DNA of 64,000 nucleotides from Lepidostoma basale (taxonomy: Eukaryota; Arthropoda; Insecta; Trichoptera; Lepidostomatidae): the NCBI GenBank assembly GCA_022606425.2, contig JAHDVF020000673.1, positions 620,001 to 684,000 on the forward strand, written 5' to 3'. Shown here piece by piece: positions 52,846 to 60,915 of the stretch. The notes under the pieces were generated by a model, which was not told where the DNA came from, made no database searches, and saw nothing but the letters and a program-made list of their open reading frames with translations. The translations under genes and the position numbers were made by a program. The stretch's first letter is position 1, and each line of letters opens with the position of its first letter.

Positions 52846-53826
52846 ATGGACGTAGAAATATATAACTTAAAAGCAAATATGGCAATAAAGGAACTGCAAG
52901 ATTGTATCTTGGATGCCACAACAAAGCTTACTAAGGAGCAATTAAACAAACTACTACCCAAATGCAATGAAATTCTAAACCAAACACACATTATGACAAT
53001 ACAAATGGCAGAAGTGAGGGCTGAAAACCGCATTTTAAAATCCCTCTCACAATATCAGACTGCCGAAGAAGCGCATAAGGGCCAAGAAGTGATTGTAGTA
53101 GAGCCGAAAGAACCACAGACAACTAAAAAAACACTGGAAGAAATAAAGCTCAATATCAATCCAATAAATTCTGGCATCATAGGAATACAAAGCGCGACTA
53201 AAGGGAAAGTAATAATAAAATGCAAAAGCAAAGAGAGACAAAAAGCGACTGAAGCAATTCAAACACAGATCGGAGAAAAATACAACACCCGTATCCCAAA
53301 AGAACGTCTGCCAAGGATTAAAATAGTCAACGTAACAGACGAATTCACCGAAGATGAAATTATTGAAAAGATAAAATACCAAAATGATTTCCTAGAAGAT
53401 AATGACGCAAGAATAATGAAAGTTGTTAATGTCCACAAGAACCCTGTCAACAAAAGTAGTACAATTTACCTAGACCTGGACTCCGAAACACATAAAAAAA
53501 TTTTGAACAACAAAAAAATAAACATAGGATGGGAAAGATGTAGAGTGCATGATGCCATAGACATAAAAAGATGTTACAACTGCTACAGATTCAACCACAA
53601 GGCAAATGAGTGCAAAAAAGACAAACCGACCTGTCCAAAATGTATGGGCGACCACAAGGCCAAAGACTGCAAAGCCGAAATACATGAACATAAATGCATA
53701 AATTGTGAAGAAACAACAAAAATTATCAAAACCAAACTCGATTCTAATCATGCAGCTTGGAGTTTTGATTGCCCGGTTTACCTGAAAAAAGTTGAACAAG
53801 AAAAAAACAAACTGTCTTTTTTGTGA
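52846..53826 (+). CDS. LINE ORF1 protein (Gag-like), 326 aa
   Basis: An RNA-binding nucleocapsid-like protein that packages LINE RNA. The ATG at 52846 follows an A-rich leader. In order: an N-terminal helical, possibly coiled-coil segment about 1-70; a linker; a ferredoxin-like or RRM-like region about 100-235 (PRIKIVNVTDEFTEDEIIEK); three zinc knuckles, C243-C246-H251-C256, C263-C266-H270-C275 and C284-C287-H302-C309. Uninterrupted, lysine/asparagine-rich, in line with its A+T-rich surroundings. The stop at 53824-53826 lies 5 bp before the next ATG. Confidence 0.88.
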   Translation: MDVEIYNLKANMAIKELQDCILDATTKLTKEQLNKLLPKCNEILNQTHIMTIQMAEVRAENRILKSLSQYQTAEEAHKGQEVIVVEPKEPQTTKKTLEEIKLNINPINSGIIGIQSATKGKVIIKCKSKERQKATEAIQTQIGEKYNTRIPKERLPRIKIVNVTDEFTEDEIIEKIKYQNDFLEDNDARIMKVVNVHKNPVNKSSTIYLDLDSETHKKILNNKKINIGWERCRVHDAIDIKRCYNCYRFNHKANECKKDKPTCPKCMGDHKAKDCKAEIHEHKCINCEETTKIIKTKLDSNHAAWSFDCPVYLKKVEQEKNKLSFL

Positions 53827-53831
53827 AGAAA

Positions 53832-54656
53832 ATGGAAAACCTAAAAATTATGTACATGAATATAAGAGGGTTAAAATCAAAAATTGACGAACTAAACATA
53901 TATATCACAAATCTAGAGTACCAACCACATGTAGTCGTCTTGACTGAAACCTGGCTCAGTGATAGTGAAAGTAAACTGTATAATCTAAACAACTACACAG
54001 GAGTGCACTCCTGTAGGAATGGTAGAGCTGGAGGGGTGGCTATTTACATCAGAACACAGACAGACTTTAAAACTATAAAAGAAGAAACATACCTAAGCAA
54101 CAACAACCTCCTGAAAGTACATATTAATGAAATAGATCTTACAATAAATGCAATATACAGACAACCAGGAACCAGCAACAAAAAGGAATACATAGAATAT
54201 TTAGACAGAATGTTAACGGGAGAACACAGGAGTGCAAAATGTGAGATCATAATAGGGGACCTTAAATTCAACCTGCTTTCCAGTGATAAACTCACAAAGG
54301 ACTATATTAACACAATTAAAGGAAGTAATCTTGGATTTATCAACTCAATAAAAGAAATTGATTATACACGGAAAAATGACAAAGGAAAAAATACTATAAT
54401 TGACCATGTAATGACAAACCAGGAATTAGCTGATTCAACGACACTTGAACTATTCGACACACCACTGAGCGATCACAGAGGAATAAATATTGAACTAAAA
54501 ATCATACCCAGACAGAGAATAAAACATCAACAATATACCACAAAGAAAATTAACTACAACAAACTAAAAGAAAGCCTAGGAGAAACAATACAGAAAGAAG
54601 AACCAGGAACCTTCAAAGCGCTTCAAGACAAAATATCTGAAACAATACATAATTAA
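53832..54656 (+). CDS. LINE endonuclease-only ORF2 remnant, 274 aa
   Basis: An apurinic/apyrimidinic-like endonuclease domain that nicks target DNA to prime reverse transcription. The ATG at 53832 follows the ORF1 stop by 5 bp, suggesting reinitiation. Motifs: MNIRGL (N10), LTETWL (E39), GGVAIYIR, IYRQPGT, IIGDLKFNLL (D143), IDHVMTN (D191-H192) and LSDHRGI (D214-H215). The usual GDFN has become GDLK, so the catalytic asparagine is missing. The frame stops after the endonuclease with about 45 further residues and no RT. The domain is complete but probably impaired. Confidence 0.85.
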   Translation: MENLKIMYMNIRGLKSKIDELNIYITNLEYQPHVVVLTETWLSDSESKLYNLNNYTGVHSCRNGRAGGVAIYIRTQTDFKTIKEETYLSNNNLLKVHINEIDLTINAIYRQPGTSNKKEYIEYLDRMLTGEHRSAKCEIIIGDLKFNLLSSDKLTKDYINTIKGSNLGFINSIKEIDYTRKNDKGKNTIIDHVMTNQELADSTTLELFDTPLSDHRGINIELKIIPRQRIKHQQYTTKKINYNKLKESLGETIQKEEPGTFKALQDKISETIHN

Positions 54657-54744
54657 TAGTAAGATCTAAAAATGTAACCATATAACCCAATCGGGTTTTT
54701 AAAAAAATAAATCAAATAAAAAAAAAAAAAAAAAAAAAAAAAAA

Positions 54745-54774
54745 TAACGATTCAACAAAATAATAATAATAATA

Positions 54775-54810
<36 letters not shown>

Positions 54811-54906
54811 ATTATAATAATGATAATAATTATTATTATTATAATTATTATTATTATAATTATAATAATAATAATAATAATAATAAGAATAGTAATAATA
54901 ATAAAG
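54745..54906 (+). repeat. SINE-1 tail and (AAT/ATT)n microsatellite
   Basis: aacgattcaacaaaataata is the SINE-1 3' end. It runs into AAT/ATT repeats that switch strand several times (54762-54906), so the array can fold back on itself. Confidence 0.75.
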
Positions 54907-54954
54907 TTCTTGCATAATTAAAAATCAAGGTATCATTTAGTGAAAAGAAAAAAA

Positions 54955-55100
54955 ATCTTAGTGATCCTTTACAAATTTTCTTACACCTTCTTTCAGTATT
55001 CTATGATCATACATTGTTTTTGGGCACATTATTGTCGCTGATCTCATATCTATGTCATTTATCCAAATTTCATCTTCCTTTTGCCAACTCCAAAGTTTAC
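54955..55100 (-). pseudogene. TTAG-LINE internal fragment
   Basis: Reverse complement of the SRINAVE-type..MRSLRRM..SVYDR segment (ttctatgatcatacattg, ctgatctcatatctatgtc). No tail. Confidence 0.5.
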
Positions 55101-55104
55101 ATCA

Positions 55105-55660
55105 CGGAAACATCAATAATTGTAATTGAGTTGCCGGAGTTCTGTGACTTATTGTAAATACGTAGCGAATTGTAGGAGCAGATTACAAAAAGTGGGTTTG
55201 CACAATGTCTCTAGGTGAATAATATTGTCCGCTGATGTCACCGTTATGTATGAAATCAACGACTGTCTTTGTAGTTTGTACGCCTCTACAGCTATGGGCA
55301 TGAGTATGTTAATGCGCCAAGTGATGTAACCGCCATTGTTCACCTAGTCGATCTGGAAATGTTTTGTTCGATGCGTGTCTATTGCAAAAATCCACATAAC
55401 TGGAGTACGCCGACACAATCCCGCCATTTAGCATTCATTTACACGTGCATAGTAATGTGCCCGATACGTCACAGTGGCAGGGCCGGCTATGTATTATATT
55501 TGGTAATCTGTCGGCGGCAGATCCATTATAAATCACGGAACACAGTGAATCAGAACGGAGGAATGTTTCTGAATTTCATGGATGAACATAATGGAACGGT
55601 TTACCGGAGTTAAGAATTACGCTCAATTCTCCGCTCTGAGGGTCAATTGTATATATTTAA
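55105..55660. other. Unique DNA, no gene
   Basis: Balanced composition (cggcggcagatccattata). The 84-aa plus frame at 55359-55613 has no motif. Confidence 0.35.
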
Positions 55661-55703
55661 ATAATTTATGAATGAAAGATGTGTTTTCTTGAAGTTTTAT
55701 TAA

Positions 55704-56182
55704 CCACCCTACCTTTGGGTTATTTTCGGAGAAACGTGCAAAAAAGCAGGTTTGTTACTCTTCTTCTTCTTCTTCTTTTTGTCCTGTCACACCTCCGTGG
55801 TGCATAGGGTCTCAAGGAATCTTCTCCACCCGACTCTATCGCATGCCTGATGCTTAATATCATCCCAAGTGAGGCCTGCTGCCTTAACCTCGTCCTGCAG
55901 GGTTCTTCTCCAGGTTTGTTACTAATGATATTTAATTACATATTAATTTCATTTTTTAAATTACGAAACGTCAAATACTCGGCCGGACACTTCGCCTGAC
56001 CCTTGTAAAACTATCATATTTATGAAGACTTATACTCGAGTATTGTTGGCACACGCGCGTATCCCTGACAGTTTGTGAATTTTAGGTACATTACTTTTTC
56101 TTAAGCGCGTACGTGATACGGGATAGCGCATAATGGTACAGTCAAAGTGAACGTATCACGTACGTTCAAATACGTAGGGTGG
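55704..56182. mobile_element. 479-bp piggyBac-like MITE (TTAA)
   Basis: Ends CCACCCTAC (55704) and GTAGGGTGG (56182), flanked by TTAA at 55700-55703 and 56183-56186, which is piggyBac target-site style. No transposase. Interior has a run of opposed words around cgtacgtgatacg and cgtatcacgtacg, a palindrome near 56108-56164. Hosts the LINE at 55760-55910. Confidence 0.72.
55760..55910 (-). mobile_element. 151-bp GAA-LINE insertion, 13-bp TSD
   Basis: CAGGTTTGTTACT occurs at 55747-55759 and 55911-55923. The insert starts with (CTT)n, the complement of a GAA tail. On the minus strand it reads RTLQDEVKAAGLTWDDIKHQ, then ACDRVGWRRFLETLC, a LINE pol C-terminus. Severely 5'-truncated. Confidence 0.88.
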
Positions 56183-56209
56183 TTAAAGTTTATGCGAATG
56201 ACATGTTTC

Positions 56210-56412
56210 ACTCTTAATAATAAAAATTTATGATATAATCACCTCAAGGGCGCATTAAGAAGTGTTTTAAATAAAAAATATATAAATATGGACGCTGCAT
56301 CTGATATTCGCGATCGGTTAGAAATTAGTTAGGTTTTGATATGGGTATGAAATATGAAAAAAATAGGTTTTCAGCTTAGATCTGAGATCTGTCGGATCGT
56401 TCATGCATCCAA
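56210..56412 (-). pseudogene. CR1/L2-like LINE 3' end
   Basis: Matches 217-476 on the minus strand (cctcaagggcgcattaagaa, gatatagtgctgcat-like block) with an (AAT) tail at 56213-56222. Coding is lost. Third case of this tail within an HH1 repeat. Confidence 0.5.
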
Positions 56413-56556
56413 GATATAAAAGTAGATTGTTCCAAATTAATGGGCTGGGTACTGCTAAGGCATTAACAAATTAGAAAGTCGAAACATGCCATTTCCATTA
56501 TATACTCGTATAATAAAACTTCTAAAAAACAGATATTTTCACTTGAATTACCCATA

Positions 56557-56602
56557 CTCTCTGCCTACCCCTTCGGGGAAACGCCGTGATAGTTAGTTTG
56601 AA
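56557..56602 (+). repeat. TTAG-LINE terminal 45 bp
   Basis: ctctctgcctaccccttcgg, ggaaacgccgtgatagttag: only the terminal hairpin and one or two TTAG units. Marks a very short truncation. Confidence 0.5.
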
Positions 56603-56684
56603 TGTGAATCCACAACGCAAACTGATGACAAATTTTGAAGGAATTGTACGTAAAAATTTGGTTAAATATATACATATTTATTGT

Positions 56685-56860
56685 TTCTTAAACAATGATG
56701 CAAAATTCCACGTAAAATAATTAATACGAATAAAAACGACGGTTTTCTGATAATAATGCCCTAGACAGGCGAAACATGTCATTTACATAAAATATAATAT
56801 ATACAACGTCGAGAAAACAGACGTTTTAATTAGTATTAATTAACAATCTAATCATTTGAA
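56685..56860. repeat. HH1 repeat
   Basis: Outer arm attgtttcttaaacaatga, atacgaataaaaacgac, then only the plus core (GATAATGCCCTAGACAGGC, GAAACATGTC) and right arm gagaaaacagacg. The minus half has been deleted. Confidence 0.55.
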
Positions 56861-56864
56861 ATTA

Positions 56865-57515
56865 ACCGTTCACGTCTCAATCTTATACAAAACTATGTAA
56901 TTTGATACAATATTTTATTCACGCATGTTCACTTCATTCTAAAGGTATGTATATATTTTTTAATAACCACGAGTAATTAAACCCTTTATACTGGACAAAG
57001 TTAATACTAAAATTAATTACACGGACATAAATATAGTATGTCTGTACATGTAGTCTTTAATTGAGTAATAGGCGCGTGAATCATATTTGGGAATTGGTGT
57101 AAGCCCAACAAGAGATGAACTACTTGAATATACCAACTAAACAACCAATTAAGCCTTTAGAAATTTTGAATACATTTACAAAAAAAAATACCAACATTAA
57201 AATTTAATGGACTTGTCTACTTTACTGGTTCATAAACGAGCAATTTCATTTATTATGTATTCAAAATGAGCATATTGTGTTGAGACAAAGTAGCGACATA
57301 CATAATGGTAATAACTGCGAGGTTATTATCACACAGATCTAACAAGGTTAAACGCTTTTGAAATAAATGGTATGCGGATTCACTAACAAAACTTTATGAC
57401 GTGATTGTTTGCATTGGTTCAAACAGGTTGATTTTCAACATGTAATAGTCCTGTGAACATCTGAAGCATTTTTTATATCTGAAACATATTTTTTGAAATA
57501 GAAATTTATGTTGAG
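56865..57515. other. No feature seen
   Basis: A+T-rich unique DNA. Confidence 0.35.
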
Positions 57516-57589
57516 AAAAGCTTAATTTATCAATGAAAGCAAAAATGGCCGTTCACAAAGAAGTTCTAGTTCCAACCCTTATTATTATA

Positions 57590-57702
57590 TTAAATAAAAT
57601 AATAATAAACTTTTAGTAATTTGTATTAACACCACTTAATATATGTTGTAATAAAGTGGTGTTAATACAAATACTAAAAGTGTATTATTATTTTATTTAA
57701 AA
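57590..57702. repeat. Near-perfect palindrome
   Basis: Inner arms 57609-57637 and 57654-57681 (ACTTTTAGTAATTTGTATTA...) differ by one inserted base. The similarity continues outward in A+T-rich sequence to about 57590 and 57702. Confidence 0.65.
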
Positions 57703-57737
57703 ATGTCACACCACAAATTAAGTGCTTCATACGAAAG

Positions 57738-57921
57738 TTTATTATTATTTTGTTGGATCTCTCTTTACATCATTAAAACGAGAGCTAAATTGATGAAAGG
57801 GTATAGCTATCATATTGATTCTCGTGACATGTGATAGGTAGCTAATCTATCCCCATTTTATTGTCACGTGAATTCTGCATTCAGACCAAAGACAGTATAA
57901 CAATCACAGTGCCATCACCGG
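57738..57921 (-). mobile_element. tRNA-derived SINE-1, 5'-truncated
   Basis: Reverse complement of the SINE-1 body and tail (ttattttgttggatc, gattctcgtgacatgtgata, gtagctaatctatcccc). It lacks the tRNA-like head. Confidence 0.75.
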
Positions 57922-58224
57922 GAATACGAATGAGGTATTTAAAACATATGTGGAATAAAACGATGTATGACAGAGTTTCAAATGCCGATATGAGGAAGGA
58001 AAGTAGAGCGAATGAAGGAAAATGAACAAAATTATGAAAAGGATCATCACAAGGATCCCAGAGGACCATGGCAAGACCAAATCAATCAAAATTTTAAAGA
58101 TCAGTCATACTATTTAAAGTCAGGAAAATCTAAGTGCGTGAATGACTCGCTTTATGAATGTGGAGGAATCTGAGAGGTGTGTCAGGATAGTTGTTGTTGA
58201 CATTTATCTTTCGATTAGATAATC

Positions 58225-58490
58225 CATTGTTTTGACGGAAACACTTTGATATTTCAACATTATTAACCGTTTAAATAAAACTCAGTTATAAATATCACAA
58301 TTGATTATATTTTGTCGCGACAGCTGTTTCGCTGGCCGATGTTAGCATCTTTAGGTCTTATAATTAACTAAAAGAGTTGATTGTAAGACCTGACGATGCT
58401 AACATCGGTTAGCGAAACAGCTGTCGCGACAAAATATACTCAGTTGTGATATTTATAACAGAGTTTTATTTAAACATTAAATAATTAAAG
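58225..58490. ncRNA. HH2 hammerhead-like inverted pair
   Basis: Minus copy: CTAAAGA, GCTAAC/GCCAGC, GAAAC, ACAGCTGT. Plus copy: CTGACGA, helix II GCTAAC-ATCG-GTTAGC, GAAAC, ACAGCTGT, C, with intact core. Flanks atatcacaattgattata and tatactcagttgtgatat form the outer palindrome. The left end includes gttttgacggaaacactttg. Confidence 0.55.
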
Positions 58491-58494
58491 TTTC

Positions 58495-59235
58495 GATGAA
58501 AAAATATATATTATATATATAATAATTTATACACATACGCGTCGTGCAACTAAACATAGCCCCCGATGGCCCCACCACGTACTCTGCCAAACAAAATTGG
58601 CTCACACAGGATGCTATATCTCACTACGACTCTACACAAGCACCGGTCCTTTTATATTCACCTCGGAAACAATATCGTTTATTAAAAATGAAAATATACT
58701 ATTTAATTAAATCTCGTATTGCCGTCATGCTAGTGTTAAGACAAACAATAAATAAAAATACTTTTTTAAATTTTTCCCTAATATTCGCCATCATTTTGTG
58801 ATTGTGTGAGAGTAAAATAAGAAAAAAATCTTTACATACAAAATGAAAAGAGAGGGTGGGCGGAATTAAATCCAGAGGTACGGTTAACTGTTATCTATCT
58901 ATATAAATAAAAGGCGATCTTCCGGGTGTGTGTGGACTAATTCCGGGGTTATTCCTAAGCAGATCGTTTTCATATTGATACACTTCCTTAATAGATAGAC
59001 ATAGGTGGGCATAGGCATATTTTTGTTATTAATCGAGCTCTAATTAACTTTGTAAATTTATAAATTTTCGTAGTGCGAGCGAGTATAGACCTTCATGTTC
59101 GTATCACCTGAGTATCGATCTTTAGAGTCTATATTCGCTTGGCGTGATAAGATGCAAATTAGTGGCTTTTTTGACTCTTTGCGTGGTCAGATATGAAATT
59201 AGTCGCTCTTTTGAACTGAAAAATATACGCACGTT
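58495..59235. other. Unassigned DNA
   Basis: The 85-aa frame at 58544-58801 has no motif. 58900-58925 (atctatctatataaataaaa) resembles the start of many insect repeats but has no supporting structure. Confidence 0.3.
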
Positions 59236-59732
59236 ATAGGGATGGGCAAAACGACTCATCTCAGGGATCTGATCTGAACGGTTCCGCTCAGCAAAGTGAG
59301 CCGACTCTTTTTAACGATCCACGGTTCACCATTTTGAGTCGTTCAAAGTTTGAAATTATTTAAGTGACCTTTTTTTTTTGCTCCTCGACCAAAAAAGTTG
59401 ATTCCGGTAAAAAAAAAAAAATTCACCAGGATAAATTTTTTGTCGATGAGCTAAAAAAAAAATTCACAACGACAAACAACTTTTTTGACAAACGACTCGA
59501 TAATTATCAAGAAGAATCGGCTCACTTTACTGAGCGGAACCATTCAGCTCAGATCCCTTAAAGAGATCACTAAAAATAGTCGACTCTTTTGCAATAATAT
59601 ACGATTCACCGAGCGCAGAGGTCGGCAAAATGGGCTCCGGAGCCGCTCGATAATTATCAAGAAGAATCGGCTCACTTTACTGAGCGGAACCGTTCGTCGA
59701 CTCTTTTGCAATAATATATGATTCACCTAGCG

Positions 59733-60514
59733 CAGAGGTCGGCAAAATGCGGCTCCGGAGCCGAAGGGGTTTGTTGAAAGAAAAAATAATCGCGAGATAC
59801 TTGCTTACCATCGCATCATTCATCAAGAACGCTCTGTCCGCAGACATTTCCAGAAGAAATTTGTAAAGTTATGGAATTGGTGATTACGATTATCAATTCC
59901 GGTTTAGCTAAAACTCTTAATCATCATCGCCAATTCAAAGATTTTTAGTCATCATCTTCAACGCCTGAAATAGTATTACTGACTCTTGCTGATCTTTCGC
60001 TTTTCGCTTCTACATATTCATGCGGACAATTTTATTCAAGCATGAATTTTAACAAGAGTAAACTACGAAGTCGTCTTATTGATGAGAACATGGAATTGTG
60101 CCTTAAATTAAGAATAACAACAAACAAACATGCATCAGGTCCATAATAACATACGGAATCAAAGCAAGAGCAGACACTGTCAGAACCAGACTGCGACCTA
60201 TTGTGGGGAGAACCGTTAGAGATAGGATACCCAACGAATAAATTCGCAAATCCTGCAACATTGAAGACATAGTGAGATGGAGTAGGCAGAGACATCGAGA
60301 GAATGGATCCAGCAAGAATTCCTAATATCGTGATACAAGAGACTCCAGAGGGCCGTCGACCACCAGGATGACCACCAAAGAGATGGAGAGAAGGCTGGTC
60401 GCCTTCATCACAGGAAGAAGTATGAAATAATGTTTTATTCAGTGTACCCGTAATTGAATGAAGTGCAAAAGTACGCATTTGGCTCTTTGGCTAATAATTT
60501 TGCCGACCCCCCTG
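59733..60514. mobile_element. Inner hAT-like element with 8-bp TSD
   Basis: Left TIR CAGAGGTCGGCAAAATGCGG and right TIR in reverse complement CAGGGGGGTCGGCAAAATTA. The 8-bp duplication ACCTAGCG is exact at 59725-59732 and 60515-60522. 782 bp, no transposase. It carries a GAA-LINE fragment. Confidence 0.88.
60119..60425 (+). pseudogene. GAA-LINE fragment carried inside hAT
   Basis: RTRLRPIVGRTVRDRIPN-like, then ERMDPARIPNIVIQETPEGR, RRPPG and PKRWREGWSPSSQEE. Same family as 17880-18449, with a deletion and several stops. Confidence 0.7.
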
Positions 60515-60629
60515 ACCTAGCGGATCATTGAGCTGCCGCTCTTTTTTTTATGGATCATCGCTCACCCGCTCACCAAAAAGATTCGAATCTTTGAGTCGAC
60601 TCGTGAGCGGATTGCCCATCCCTATCTCT

Positions 60630-60915
60630 GAAATGTCAAATTTGAATTGCGTGTTAGTTTCGTAAGTAAAATATTTATATTTCTAATTCATATATATCTT
60701 CAGTTTATTTTATTTTGCCGTTGAAATGAATACAGATTATATTTCCGCATTACATGTTTCAAAGTTTTAGTTCTAAATTAGGTATATCGAATAGAAATGA
60801 AGTTACATATCGTTTTACTTACGTATTATTTTAGGTTATGTTATGAATCTACATGGAAAAACGTTAAATTCTAAGTAACAATTTGGGCGAATTGCAAGTA
60901 AATTTATTTTGTCAA
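60630..60915. other. No feature seen
   Basis: A+T-rich DNA leading into the satellite. Confidence 0.4.

Larger units (their letters stand above)
52576..54744 (+). mobile_element. RT-less LINE (ORF1 + endonuclease), poly(A)
   Basis: About 2.17 kb: a 5' leader of 270 bp, complete ORF1, an endonuclease ORF, a 60-bp 3' UTR and 25 A's ending at 54744. There is no reverse transcriptase. Poly(A) plus ORF1 with CCHC knuckles fits a Jockey-like or related LINE. It is flanked by the two parts of a SINE. The structure suggests an internal-deletion derivative moved by a full-length relative. Confidence 0.85.
55665..56545. repeat. HH1 repeat holding three nested insertions
   Basis: The HH1 left arm is at 55668-55699 (gaatgaaagatgtgttttct, gaagttttat). 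It continues at 56187-56209 (tttatgcgaatgacatgttt) and ends at 56440-56545 (gctaaggcattaac, GAAACATGCC, cttctaaaaaacag). Between these lie a TTAA element, a LINE inside that element, and a CR1-like tail. Confidence 0.75.
57519..58195 (+). pseudogene. TTAG-LINE split by palindrome, R2 and SINE
   Basis: 57519-57590 (tatcaatgaaagcaaaaatg, gttcacaaagaagttctag) and 57925-58195 (aaacgatgtatgacagagt, ccatggcaagaccaaatc) belong to one degenerate TTAG-LINE. Between them are a 113-bp palindrome, R2 (57690-57730) and a SINE-1 fragment (57738-57921). Confidence 0.55.
59237..60624. mobile_element. Outer hAT-like non-autonomous element
   Basis: Ends TAGGGATGGGCAA (59237) and TTGCCCATCCCTA (60624), a typical hAT terminal form, but no matching 8-bp duplication. 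The interior repeats gactc/gagtc words (ctcactttactgagcgg twice) and shows a local tandem duplication of 59497-59625 and 59645-59760. No transposase. A second hAT lies inside. Confidence 0.55.

Noticed and set aside
52824..54295. Several minus-strand frames rich in F, Y and V opposite the LINE ORF1 and endonuclease
   Set aside because: Shadow frames of lysine/asparagine-rich coding sequence; no motifs of their own.
52353..54744. A retrovirus or LTR element from the Gag-like ORF1
   Set aside because: No LTRs, protease or integrase; the endonuclease and poly(A) are those of a non-LTR element.
54712..54915. A 67-aa frame made almost only of Y and N
   Set aside because: Translation of the AAT/ATT microsatellite and poly(A).
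58900..59220. Helitron 5' end (atctatctatataaataaaa)
   Set aside because: No 3' hairpin with CTRR end, no Rep/helicase sequence and no second copy in the window.
59237..60624. 8-bp target duplication for the outer hAT-like element
   Set aside because: The eight bases on the two sides do not match, so only TIR similarity supports this element.
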